Shown one piece after another: positions 1-7,641 of a DNA stretch of 64,000 bases. Position 1 is the stretch's first letter. Every line of letters starts with the position of its first letter. The DNA is taken from positions 124,001 to 188,000 of the forward strand of contig NZ_BMNK01000009.1 in NCBI RefSeq assembly GCF_014646515.1. The letters are read 5' to 3'. The position numbers and the translations under genes are program-made. The DNA is from Nonomuraea glycinis. Its GTDB lineage: Bacteria; Actinomycetota; Actinomycetes; Streptosporangiales; Streptosporangiaceae. Below the pieces are notes generated by a model that saw only the letters and a list, made by a program, of their open reading frames with translations, was not told the origin of the DNA and ran no database searches.

Positions 1-2
1 TC

Positions 3-134
3 TCCGACTCGCCGTTCGTGGACGCGAAGGTCACCCTCGGCTTCGCCGTACCAGCACTGATCATCGTCACGGTCGGCGCGGTCCTGTGGGCGGGCCTGCG
101 CCTGCGCACGTTCTCCCTCACCGGCGACGAATAA
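3..134 (+). CDS. C-terminal end of a membrane protein (partial)
   Basis: Only the last 43 codons are present; the gene begins before the window. The translation contains one hydrophobic segment (GFAVPALIIVTVGAVLWAG) followed by a short basic tail ending RLRTFSLTGDE and a TAA stop. This kind of last helix plus a short tail ending in LTGDE is common at the end of ABC-2 type permeases, but 43 residues cannot prove the family. It converges on glmM and shares a perfect hairpin terminator with it. Confidence 0.5.
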   Translation, partial: SDSPFVDAKVTLGFAVPALIIVTVGAVLWAGLRLRTFSLTGDE

Positions 135-147
135 GCACCGGCACAAG

Positions 148-189
148 CGACAGCTCCGGGCACGGCGTGAGCCGTGCCCGGAGCTGTCG
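148..189. terminator. Bidirectional hairpin terminator between partial permease and glmM
   Basis: A perfect 18-bp inverted repeat (148-165 and 172-189) with a 6-base loop sits between two convergent stop codons. It is very GC-rich and has no long T-run on either side, as is usual in high-GC actinobacteria. Confidence 0.8.
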
Positions 190-191
190 TG

Positions 192-1550
192 TCAGACGCA
201 GGCGACGCGGACGACGTCCGCGAGGCGCTCGGCGACCTTGGTGGCCTGGTCCTTCGAGGAGGCCTCCACCATGACGCGGATCATCGGCTCGGTGCCGCTC
301 GGCCTGATGAGGACCCGGCCCGTCTCGCCGAGCTCCGCCTCGGCCACCGCGACCGCGTCCGTGAGCTCGTTCACGGCTGACTTGCCCCGGTCCACGTCCT
401 TGACGTTGATCAGGATCTGCGGCAGCGGCGTCATGATCGACGCCAGCTCCTGGAGCGACGTGCCCGTACGCGCCATCACCGAGAGCAGGTGGAGCGAGGT
501 GAGCAGGCCGTCGCCCGTGGTGGCGTGGTCGAGCATGATGACGTGCCCCGACTGCTCGCCGCCCAGGTTGAAGCCGTCGGACTTCATCCGCTCGAGCACG
601 TAGCGGTCGCCCACGGCGGTCTCGATCACGTTGATGCCCGCATCACGCATCGCCAGCTTGAAGCCCAGGTTGGACATCACGGTCGCGACCACGGTGTCCT
701 TGGCCAGGGTGCCCTTGGCGTGCATGTCGGCCGCGAGGACGGCCATGATCTGGTCGCCGTCGACGATCGCGCCGGTGTGGTCGACGGCCAGGCAACGGTC
801 GGCGTCACCGTCGTAGGCGATGCCCACATCGGCGCCGCGCGAGACGACCACCTGCTGGAGCTTGTCCAGGTGGGTGGAGCCGTGACCGGCGTTGATGTTG
901 AGGCCGTCGGGCCTGGCCCCGATCGCCTCCACCCGGGCCCCGGCCCGCAGCAGCGCCTCCGGGGCGACCATGTGAGCGGCGCCGTGCGCGCAGTCGACCA
1001 CGATGTCCAGCCCGTCGAGCTGCCCGTTGACCGACGTCAGGACATGCGAGATGTAGCGGTCCACCTCGCCGTAGGCGTCCCGGACCCGGCCGACGGCCGA
1101 GCCGACCGGCCGGTCCCAGTCCTCGCCGAGTCGCCGCTCGACCTCGTCCTCGACCGCGTCGGACAGCTTGAAGCCACCCCGGGCGAGGAACTTGATGCCG
1201 TTGTCGGGCGCCGGATTGTGCGAAGCCGACAGCATGACGCCGAAATCGGCGCCGAGCGCGGCCGTGAGATGGGCGACGGCGGGAGTGGGCAGCACGCCGA
1301 GGCGCAGCACATCCACTCCGGACGACGCGAGGCCGGCGACCACAGCGGCTTCGAGAAACTCTCCCGAAGCTCGCGGGTCCCGGCCTACGACCGCTACTGG
1401 CCTCTGCCGACGGCCTGAGCCAGTAGCGGTGAACACGCCTGCATCGCCGAGGACGTGAGCCGCCGCGACCGAAAGGGCCATGGCGGTCTCGGCCGTGAGG
1501 TCGCGACCCGCGACCCCACGCACCCCGTCGGTGCCGAACAGACGCGCCAA
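192..1550 (-). CDS. glmM: Phosphoglucosamine mutase GlmM
   Basis: Interconverts glucosamine-6-phosphate and glucosamine-1-phosphate, the step that leads to UDP-GlcNAc for peptidoglycan. The N-terminus reads ARLFGTDGVRG, the phosphoserine motif SASHNP is near residue 110, the metal-binding DGDADR is near 247-252 and the C-terminal phosphate-binding loop is RPSGTEP. The start chosen is TTG at 1550, one base after the rpsI stop codon. This gives 452 residues, the normal length. A longer frame exists upstream but would only read through the end of rpsI. The tight spacing suggests translational coupling to rpsI. The order rplM-rpsI-glmM is conserved in actinobacteria. Confidence 0.97.
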   Translation of the reverse strand: MARLFGTDGVRGVAGRDLTAETAMALSVAAAHVLGDAGVFTATGSGRRQRPVAVVGRDPRASGEFLEAAVVAGLASSGVDVLRLGVLPTPAVAHLTAALGADFGVMLSASHNPAPDNGIKFLARGGFKLSDAVEDEVERRLGEDWDRPVGSAVGRVRDAYGEVDRYISHVLTSVNGQLDGLDIVVDCAHGAAHMVAPEALLRAGARVEAIGARPDGLNINAGHGSTHLDKLQQVVVSRGADVGIAYDGDADRCLAVDHTGAIVDGDQIMAVLAADMHAKGTLAKDTVVATVMSNLGFKLAMRDAGINVIETAVGDRYVLERMKSDGFNLGGEQSGHVIMLDHATTGDGLLTSLHLLSVMARTGTSLQELASIMTPLPQILINVKDVDRGKSAVNELTDAVAVAEAELGETGRVLIRPSGTEPMIRVMVEASSKDQATKVAERLADVVRVACV

Positions 1551-1551
1551 T

Positions 1552-2073
1552 TTAGCGCTTGCTGTACTGCGGAGCCTTACGGGCCTTCTTGAGGCCGTAC
1601 TTCTTCCGCTCCGTGGCGCGCGCGTCACGGGTCAGGAAGCCGGCCTTCTTGAGCGGCGCACGGTTGGTCTCGACATCCAGTGCCGTCAGCGCGCGGGACA
1701 GGCCCATGCGCAGCGCGCCGGCCTGGCCGGTCACGCCGCCGCCGTCGATGCGCGCGATGACGTCGAACGCCTCTTCGGCGCCGAGCACCACGAAGGGCTC
1801 GTTGACGATCTGCTGGTGGACCTTGTTGGGGAAGTAGACGTCAAGCGAACGACCATTGATCGTCCACTTGCCGGTGCCGGGGACGATGCGCACGCGGGCG
1901 ATCGCCTCCTTCCGGCGGCCGGTGCCGTACGAGTTGCCCGTGGTGATGGGCTTGCGCACGGGAGCGTCAGCACTTGCGGTGGACTCGGTGGTGTACTCGG
2001 AAGGGAACTCCTCGGTGGGGAACTCCTCCACCTGGGGCTCGACGGCCGTCTCGACACCGGTGGGCTCAGCCAC
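1552..2073 (-). CDS. rpsI: 30S ribosomal protein S9
   Basis: Small-subunit protein whose C-terminal basic tail reaches the P-site tRNA. The conserved core starts at GTGRRKEAIARVRI and ends with the typical KKARKAPQYSKR tail. The first 45 or so residues form an acidic, low-complexity extension (173 residues against about 130 in E. coli), which is common in actinobacterial S9. The gene is 28 bp downstream of rplM and is followed at once by glmM. Confidence 0.98.
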   Translation of the reverse strand: MAEPTGVETAVEPQVEEFPTEEFPSEYTTESTASADAPVRKPITTGNSYGTGRRKEAIARVRIVPGTGKWTINGRSLDVYFPNKVHQQIVNEPFVVLGAEEAFDVIARIDGGGVTGQAGALRMGLSRALTALDVETNRAPLKKAGFLTRDARATERKKYGLKKARKAPQYSKR

Positions 2074-2101
2074 GGTTCTCCTCTAACTCTTTCTCGGACT
2101 A

Positions 2102-2545
2102 CTACTGGGCGATCTGGGTGATCTCGAACGGCACCGGCTGCTGAGCCTTGTGCGGGTGCTCGGCACCCGCGTAGACCTTGAGCTTCTTGGCCATCTTCCG
2201 GCCAAGGGAGTTCTTGGGCAGCATGCCCTTGACGGCCTTCTCGACAGCCTTGTCCGGCCGCTTCTCCATGAGCTCGCCGTAGCTCACGGAACGCAGACCA
2301 CCTGGGTAGCCGGAGTGGCGGTAAGCCTTCTTCTGCTCGAGCTTGTTACCGGTAAGCACGATCTTGTCCGCGTTGATGACGATGACGAAGTCACCGGTGT
2401 CGACGTGGTTGGCGAAGATCGGCTTGTGCTTGCCTCGGAGCAGGATCGCGACGTGACTGGCCAGCCGGCCCAGCACGACATCGGTCGCGTCGATGACGTA
2501 CCACTGACGCTGGACGTCGGCGGGCTTCGGTGAGTACGTGCGCAC
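2102..2545 (-). CDS. rplM: 50S ribosomal protein L13
   Basis: Early-assembling large-subunit protein that binds 23S rRNA. The start is GTG at 2545 (VRTYSPKPADVQRQWYVID), preceded by AGAAGG at a good distance. This gives 147 residues, the family's standard length. The longer open frame upstream lies in the leader and has no conserved sequence. It is the first gene of rplM-rpsI-glmM. Confidence 0.98.
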   Translation of the reverse strand: MRTYSPKPADVQRQWYVIDATDVVLGRLASHVAILLRGKHKPIFANHVDTGDFVIVINADKIVLTGNKLEQKKAYRHSGYPGGLRSVSYGELMEKRPDKAVEKAVKGMLPKNSLGRKMAKKLKVYAGAEHPHKAQQPVPFEITQIAQ

Positions 2546-2854
2546 GGTCGTAGCCTTCTTATGCTCGCGTCTTCGGCGCGCTGCCGGATGCGACAGCGCT
2601 GGGGTCGGTCGGTGCGGGCACACGACGGCCCGGACCTTCCGTCTCCTCAAGTGATGGGAGATGACGCCGGACGCGCCGCGCATCGGTCACGCTGGACCTA
2701 TGCACACAACGAACGATTAGGTTACCCGCCCTGGCGGGCGATGGTCAAAAGACCGGTAACTCTGCTGAGTCTACCCGACCACAGAACAGTTCTATTTCGT
2801 TTCCCTGGGATCCCTTCTTCACCACGACCTGACTTGCCTATCGTTGGTGGCGGT
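2546..2854. other. Divergent intergenic region rplM / CAP-domain gene
   Basis: About 310 bases without a gene. It holds the rplM promoter and leader on the minus strand and, on the plus strand, the upstream region of the CAP-domain gene, where I see no convincing -35/-10 pair. An open frame crosses the region on each strand but neither shows conserved protein sequence. Confidence 0.6.
2719..2748 (-). promoter_or_regulatory. Promoter of rplM-rpsI-glmM
   Basis: On the minus strand TTGACC (2743-2748) is followed after 18 bases by TAACCT (2719-2724), a good match to the housekeeping sigma consensus. Transcription would start near 2712, leaving a leader of about 165 bases before rplM. The spacer contains a palindrome, CCCGCC-CT-GGCGGG (2725-2738), a possible operator. 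Confidence 0.65.
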
Positions 2855-3598
2855 ATGTGGCAGAGTTTTCACACCCGGCACACCCAGCGGAGCGCACGGC
2901 GCCGGAACCACCTGGGCGCGCTGGCCTGCCTCCTGGCGGCACTGTTCACCGGCGTTCTGCTCGGCCGCATGGCCGACCCGGTGCCGGCCGGCCACATCTA
3001 CCTCAACGAGGCCACCCCCTCCCCCACGGCGAAGGCCTCCGCGCCCGCCCGGAAGAAGCCGCAACCGCTGCTGGAGGCGATGCCCAGGCAGACGACCACG
3101 GTCGCCCCGCGCACCCGGGCCAGCGTCCGGCCTACCAGGACCGCCGACGACCAGATCCCGGGCTACACCGCGGACGACCCCATCCGCGTGCACGGCGACG
3201 AGCCGGCGCCCAGGAGCATGCCCGGCGCGGCGGCCAAGGTCGTCCGCCTCACCAACGCCATCCGGGCCAAGCACGGGTGCGGCCCGCTCAGGGCTGACGC
3301 CCGGCTGACCAGGGCCGCCCGCGTCCACTCGCTGGAGATGGCGCGGTCCGGCCAGTTCACGCACGAGTCACCCAACGGCTCGACGCCGTGGGACCGGATG
3401 GAGCGCGCGGGCTACTACGCGGGCGCCGCCGAGAACATCGGCCGCGGGTACGTCTCCGCCGAGGAGGCGGTGCGCGGCTGGCTCGACAGCCCCGATCACC
3501 GTAAGAACATCCTCAATTGTCAGTTCAGGACGATCGGCGTCGGCGTCGTGTCCGGTCCCGACGGCCCCTGGTGGACCCAAGACTTCGGACGCTCGTGA
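2855..3598 (+). CDS. CAP/SCP-domain (cysteine-rich secretory type) exported protein
   Basis: 247 residues from ATG 2855. The N-terminus is basic and followed by one hydrophobic segment (about residues 19-38: HLGALACLLAALFTGVLLG), which is either an uncleaved anchor or a signal peptide. A Pro/Ala/Thr-rich linker to about residue 120 precedes a CAP (SCP/PR-1) domain with LTNAIRAKHGCGPL, HSLEMARSGQFTHESP, the AAENIGRGY motif and SPDHRKNIL. Such domains are found in many exported actinobacterial proteins of unknown substrate. The nearest upstream ribosome-binding site is poor. It is the first of three plus-strand genes inserted between rplM and truA. Confidence 0.88.
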   Translation: MWQSFHTRHTQRSARRRNHLGALACLLAALFTGVLLGRMADPVPAGHIYLNEATPSPTAKASAPARKKPQPLLEAMPRQTTTVAPRTRASVRPTRTADDQIPGYTADDPIRVHGDEPAPRSMPGAAAKVVRLTNAIRAKHGCGPLRADARLTRAARVHSLEMARSGQFTHESPNGSTPWDRMERAGYYAGAAENIGRGYVSAEEAVRGWLDSPDHRKNILNCQFRTIGVGVVSGPDGPWWTQDFGRS

Positions 3599-3609
3599 CC
3601 TACGCACGG

Positions 3610-3621
3610 TAATGTCTGCGC
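3610..3621 (+). promoter_or_regulatory. Putative -10 element giving a leaderless mRNA (3622 gene)
   Basis: TAATGT (3610-3615) fits the TANNNT -10 consensus and ends exactly 6 bases before the ATG at 3622, so transcription would start at the start codon. No Shine-Dalgarno sequence is visible. The -35 region is not convincing. Confidence 0.4.
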
Positions 3622-4833
3622 ATGGGTTTTCCCAATGAACGTGAAAGTGGCACGGAGAGCACCCCCCGCCGTTCGCGCCGCGCGAAGGGCCCGGAGAGCA
3701 CTCCACGTGGCGAAGACGCCCCGCCGAGCCCCCCGCGCCGGGCTCGGGGGGAAGACGCCCAGGAGAGCGGCCCACGCCGGGCGCGCGCTGAGGGCGCCCC
3801 GGACAGCGCCCCGCGCCGGGCGCGCGGCGAAGGCGAGCCGGAGAGCACGCCGCGCCGTTCGCGCCGGGCCGGCAGCACCGAGAGCGCCCCGCGACTGTCG
3901 CGCAAGGAACGCAAGGCCGCCGAGGCGGCCGAGGCCGACGGCGGCACCTTCGCCGGTGCCTTCACCCCCGCCGACACCGGAGCCGCGCCCCCGTCGGGCG
4001 CGCCTCCTTACGGCTTCGCGTCCGGCCCCGGCCCCGCCGCAGCCGGCGGCGCCGAGCCCAAGGCCGACGAGCGCGTCGAGACCGGGCCGACCCACAGGAC
4101 ATGGAGCCCCTACGACGAGGAGAACCGCTCGCGCGGCCCGCTCTGGGCGGTGCTCGGCGGCGTGGCCGTGCTGGCGCTCCTCGGCGGCGGTCTCGCGCTG
4201 ATGTTCAACGCCGACGACCCGGGAGCCGCCGCCACCGACGCGAGCCGCCGCACGTCCGCGCCGATCCCGACGGGGCCTGCCGGCAAGTACGGCTACGCCG
4301 GTGCGCGCCGTACGGACCCCGACCCGCTCACGGTCCGGGAGCTGTTCAAGGCCAAGAAGATCACCGTCGCCGGTCGCGCCTACCAGCAGACCATCACCAG
4401 CAAGGACAAGAAGTGTGGCGACGGCGTCCTCGGCACGAAGATCGCCAAGGCGCTCAAGACGGGCAAGTGCACCCAGATGATGCGGGCCAGCTTCCGCGAC
4501 AAGTCCGGCAAGGTGATCGGCACCGTCGGCGTCGCGAACCTCAACACGAGCAAGAACGCCACCAAGGTGGCCCGTGCGGCGGGCGCGGCCGACTACGTCA
4601 AGCCCCTCGCGGGCAAGGACGAGATCACCAAGTTCCTCGGCTCCGGCAGCGGCGGGGCGAAGGTGTGGACGCACGGCCACTACGCGGTCATGGTCTGGTT
4701 CCAGACCAAGGACGGGGTCAAGCCCGACAAGAAGGTGTCGAAGACGCTCTTCCAGGCGGCCGACGACATCACCAAGGCGACGGTCTTCAAAGCGCTCGAC
4801 GCCCGCACATTGACCGGCGCTCGAGCCACCTGA
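3622..4833 (+). CDS. Single-pass membrane protein with basic repeat tail, paralog of next gene
   Basis: 403 residues, function unknown. Residues 1-95 are a charged low-complexity region built from repeats of the type (E/D)S-x-PRR(A/S)R. After a Gly/Ala/Pro stretch comes one transmembrane helix (about 175-195: PLWAVLGGVAVLALLGGGLALMF), then a linker and an extracytoplasmic domain of about 160 residues. That domain has two cysteines (KKCGDG and GKCTQ) and the motif RASFRDKSGKVIGTVGVANL. The same domain plan (xLFKAKKITVAG..., two Cys, RA-x-(F/Y)-x-D) occurs at the end of the following 901-residue protein, so the two are paralogs. The long basic tail is probably cytoplasmic. I do not recognise the C-terminal domain. 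Confidence 0.85.
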   Translation: MGFPNERESGTESTPRRSRRAKGPESTPRGEDAPPSPPRRARGEDAQESGPRRARAEGAPDSAPRRARGEGEPESTPRRSRRAGSTESAPRLSRKERKAAEAAEADGGTFAGAFTPADTGAAPPSGAPPYGFASGPGPAAAGGAEPKADERVETGPTHRTWSPYDEENRSRGPLWAVLGGVAVLALLGGGLALMFNADDPGAAATDASRRTSAPIPTGPAGKYGYAGARRTDPDPLTVRELFKAKKITVAGRAYQQTITSKDKKCGDGVLGTKIAKALKTGKCTQMMRASFRDKSGKVIGTVGVANLNTSKNATKVARAAGAADYVKPLAGKDEITKFLGSGSGGAKVWTHGHYAVMVWFQTKDGVKPDKKVSKTLFQAADDITKATVFKALDARTLTGARAT

Positions 4834-4923
4834 AAATCGCCCTTTCAACGAGTTAAGACCACAAACAGGACGATCAATCCACCGGGAAGGTCCATACCTG
4901 CGGAACGATCTAGTTACTCTCGC

Positions 4924-4935
4924 TAGGCTCGTCTT
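4924..4935 (+). promoter_or_regulatory. Putative -10 element giving a leaderless mRNA (4936 gene)
   Basis: TAGGCT (4924-4929) is 6 bases before ATG 4936, the same geometry as in the paralog at 3622. A GGAAC motif lies 17 bases upstream (4902-4906), which resembles an ECF-type -35 element but lacks a matching ECF -10. No ribosome-binding site is visible. Confidence 0.4.
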
Positions 4936-7641
4936 ATGCGTGGCCAGGGACCCGGGTCTGAGCACGAGCGTCGCAGCGAATCCGACGACTCGGCCACACC
5001 GTCGACGCCGCCGACGCCGCCGCCCAGCTTCGGCGGGCGGCCGTCCGGCGAGCAGCGCGTCCCTCGGTCGTACCCCGAGCCGCCCTCCGTCGAGGAGGCC
5101 GAGGGGTGGCTCTCCGTAGAGGGCGAGACGGGCGTCGCCGACGGATGGCAGCCACAGGACGGCGGACCACCCGCCGAGGCGTGGCTCTCCGTCCAGGATG
5201 AGCCCGCCACCCCGGAGGGCGAGACCAGCCCGTCCCTCCCCCGGCCCCCCGTCCCGGGCGAGACCCGTCCCGCGACCGCGTGGCCCCGTAAGGGCGACCG
5301 GACACGCCCCGCCGACGCCTGGCCACCGCAGTCAGGCGACCGCCCTGCCACCTGGCTCCCCGCCAAGGGCGGCACCCACGCGGCCGCCGACCCACAGGCC
5401 GAAACCCGCCCCGCCGCAGCCCTCCCCCCGCCGAGAAACACCGGCGAGACCTACCCCACCACCACCTGGCACCTCGACGAAAGCGGAGCACAAGCCGCCG
5501 CCGGGCCGCCCGCGGAAGGCGAAGCCGCCGGAGCCCGGCCGCCCGTGGACGGTGACACCGCCGGAGCCTGGCCGCCCGTGGACGGTGACACCGCCGGAGC
5601 CCGGCCGCCCGTGGACGGTGATACCGCCGGAGCCTGGCCGCCCGCGAGAAACACCGGCGAGGCCGACACCCACCCCAACACCTGGCATCCGGCCGAAAGC
5701 GGGGCGCAGGCCGCTGCCGCGCGGTCGTCGCGAGGGGAGGAGGTGCGAGCCGATCAAGGCGAACGGCTTCCCGCGCTGCCCGACTTCCCCGGTGCGCAGC
5801 CGTGGGAGGTGCGAGAGGGCGACGCCGCGCCGTACGACTGGTTCGCCGGGCCGGACGGCTTCGAGGTGCCGCCCGCGTCAGGTGCGGACGTCAGCGCGCC
5901 CGCGCACCCAGGCCACGAGGCCGCCATGCCCCAAGCCGCGCACCCGGGCCACGAGACCGCAATGTCCCAGCCCGCGAAGGAGCCCGTGGTTCCCGGCGCG
6001 CCCCGGTGGGAGCCGCCACCGGCGTTCACCGCCGCGGCGGCGGGCATGCAGGTGTGGCCCGCACCCGTCACTGACACGCCCGCCATGCCGCCCTGGCCGG
6101 CCGCGACCGGCGAACTCGACCCCGGGGACGGCGCGCACGACGCGCCCCGCAGCGGCCCCGCACGACCCGATGCCGACGCTCCCACGACCCCGGCGCAGCA
6201 CGTCGACCCGCACGCCACCGCCCCGGCGCAGCACGTCGACCCGCACGCCACCGCCCCGGCACCGCAGGTCAACCCGCATGCCACGGCGCAGCACCCGACG
6301 ACCGGCCGCCCACCGGCAGCAGCGTCCGGCACGAGCGAGACGGCCCCGCCGACCGCCCCACCGCACGGCACCGGCCAGGCCACGCCACCACCCGCCCCAC
6401 TGCACGGCACCGGGCAGGCCACGCCGCCACCCGTCGCACCGCACGGCACCGACCAGAGCACGCCGCCCACCCCCTGGCCGGGCGACATACCGTTCGGCGC
6501 AGGCGCGATCGCCGCGCAGGCCGGCGCCGCGCCGTTCAGCGCGCCGGTGCCGGCCGACACGGACGAGGCCACCTCGCCGTCCGCCACCAGGAAGGCCATC
6601 CCGGGCAGGGCCACCCCGACCCCGGGCCCCAAGCTGCCGCCGTCCCCGCTGTTCGACCCCAACCAGGGCAGGGAACAGCCGGACGCACCCGCGGGCGACG
6701 TCCCGGTCTGGCCACCGACCCCGCACGGCGAGCAGCAGCAGGACAAGCTCCCCGACCTCCCGTTCAACCAGGAGACCTGGGGCCGGCGTCCCGCCCTGGC
6801 CCTTCCCCCCGGCGGCGCCGCGCCCCCTGACCTCCAGCCGCAAGGTGGCGCCGCGTTCAGGCAGCCGCCGTTCACTCCCCTGCAGGTGGTCGAGCAGCCG
6901 GGCAAGAGCAAGCGGGCGCTGTTCGCCACCCTGGGTGTGCTGGTGCTGGCCGGCGTCGCGACCGGCGGTTTCTTCGCCGTCCGCTCGGTCAGCGCGCCCG
7001 CCCCCGAAGCCGCCCCGGAAGCCGCGCCCTCCGCCTCCGTCTCCGCCCCGCCGTCGGCGACCCCCACGGCCGCCCCCGCCGTCCCCACCCCTGCCGAGGC
7101 CGCCGGCGCCGCCATACTCAACTCCGAGATCACCGATCCGAAGAAGCTGTCGCTGAAGGAGGCGTTCCCGAAGAAGAAGGTGAGCGCGGCGGGCGCCACC
7201 TTCACCCGGGTCAAGTCCGACGTGGCCGCGAGCTGCCAGGAGGCGGCCGCGGGCGCGTTCGCCGAGGCGCTGCGCGAGCAGAAGTGCAGCCGTGTCGTGC
7301 GCGCGACCTACGTCGACGCCAAACGCCGCTGGGCGGTGACGACCGGCATCGCGGTCCTGCCCAGCAAGGACGCCGCCCTGCGCGTCGACAAGGCCAAGAA
7401 CCTCAACCGCAACCTCTGGTTCCGCGGCCTGCCCGGCTCAGCGGGCTCGGGCGGCGACCGCGTGCACATCGCGGGCGGCTACGCGGCCGGGCTGGTGTGG
7501 GGCCGCTACATCGTCTTCAGCTACGCCACCCACGCCGACGGCCACACGCCGACGGCCAAGGAGAAGACCCTGGTCAAGGTCAGCAGCGCCTTCCGCGACC
7601 AGACGTCACTGGTCCTCGAGCGCCGCGTCGCCGACAGCTGA
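4936..7641 (+). CDS. Very long Pro/Ala-rich membrane protein, paralog of 3622 gene
   Basis: 901 residues, function unknown. Residues 1-650 are low complexity, rich in Pro, Ala, Gly, Asp and Trp, and include three sets of in-frame tandem repeats (11-, 11- and 13-residue units). One transmembrane helix (near 660-680: RALFATLGVLVLAGVATGGFFAV) precedes a Pro/Ala/Ser linker and a C-terminal domain of about 170 residues. That domain matches the paralog: LSLKEAFPKKKVSAAGATF, two cysteines (ASCQE, QKCSR) and RATYVDAKRRW. The N-terminal tail is probably cytoplasmic and disordered. The last 36 bp overlap the end of truA on the other strand. It could be a surface or division-site protein, but nothing in the sequence fixes a role. 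Confidence 0.85.
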   Translation: MRGQGPGSEHERRSESDDSATPSTPPTPPPSFGGRPSGEQRVPRSYPEPPSVEEAEGWLSVEGETGVADGWQPQDGGPPAEAWLSVQDEPATPEGETSPSLPRPPVPGETRPATAWPRKGDRTRPADAWPPQSGDRPATWLPAKGGTHAAADPQAETRPAAALPPPRNTGETYPTTTWHLDESGAQAAAGPPAEGEAAGARPPVDGDTAGAWPPVDGDTAGARPPVDGDTAGAWPPARNTGEADTHPNTWHPAESGAQAAAARSSRGEEVRADQGERLPALPDFPGAQPWEVREGDAAPYDWFAGPDGFEVPPASGADVSAPAHPGHEAAMPQAAHPGHETAMSQPAKEPVVPGAPRWEPPPAFTAAAAGMQVWPAPVTDTPAMPPWPAATGELDPGDGAHDAPRSGPARPDADAPTTPAQHVDPHATAPAQHVDPHATAPAPQVNPHATAQHPTTGRPPAAASGTSETAPPTAPPHGTGQATPPPAPLHGTGQATPPPVAPHGTDQSTPPTPWPGDIPFGAGAIAAQAGAAPFSAPVPADTDEATSPSATRKAIPGRATPTPGPKLPPSPLFDPNQGREQPDAPAGDVPVWPPTPHGEQQQDKLPDLPFNQETWGRRPALALPPGGAAPPDLQPQGGAAFRQPPFTPLQVVEQPGKSKRALFATLGVLVLAGVATGGFFAVRSVSAPAPEAAPEAAPSASVSAPPSATPTAAPAVPTPAEAAGAAILNSEITDPKKLSLKEAFPKKKVSAAGATFTRVKSDVAASCQEAAAGAFAEALREQKCSRVVRATYVDAKRRWAVTTGIAVLPSKDAALRVDKAKNLNRNLWFRGLPGSAGSGGDRVHIAGGYAAGLVWGRYIVFSYATHADGHTPTAKEKTLVKVSSAFRDQTSLVLERRVADS
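5539..5637 (+). repeat. Three tandem 33-bp coding repeats (PPVDGDTAGA-W/R)
   Basis: Units 5539-5571, 5572-5604 and 5605-5637 are nearly identical and each encodes 11 residues. The period is a multiple of three, so copy-number change would keep the reading frame. Confidence 0.9.
6190..6288 (+). repeat. 33-bp coding repeats (PAQHVDPHATA)
   Basis: Units 6190-6222 and 6223-6255 are identical; 6256-6288 is a diverged third copy (PAPQVNPHATA). They lie in the cytoplasmic tail of the 901-residue protein. Confidence 0.9.
6364..6480 (+). repeat. 39-bp coding repeats (HGTGQATPPPAPL)
   Basis: Three units of 13 codons at 6364, 6403 and 6442, progressively diverged (third unit HGTDQSTPP...). Confidence 0.85.

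Noticed and set aside
4902..4929. ECF-type promoter (GGAAC) for the 901-residue protein
   Set aside because: The spacing fits, but the -10 is of the housekeeping type, so the GGAAC match may be chance. Kept only as a remark.
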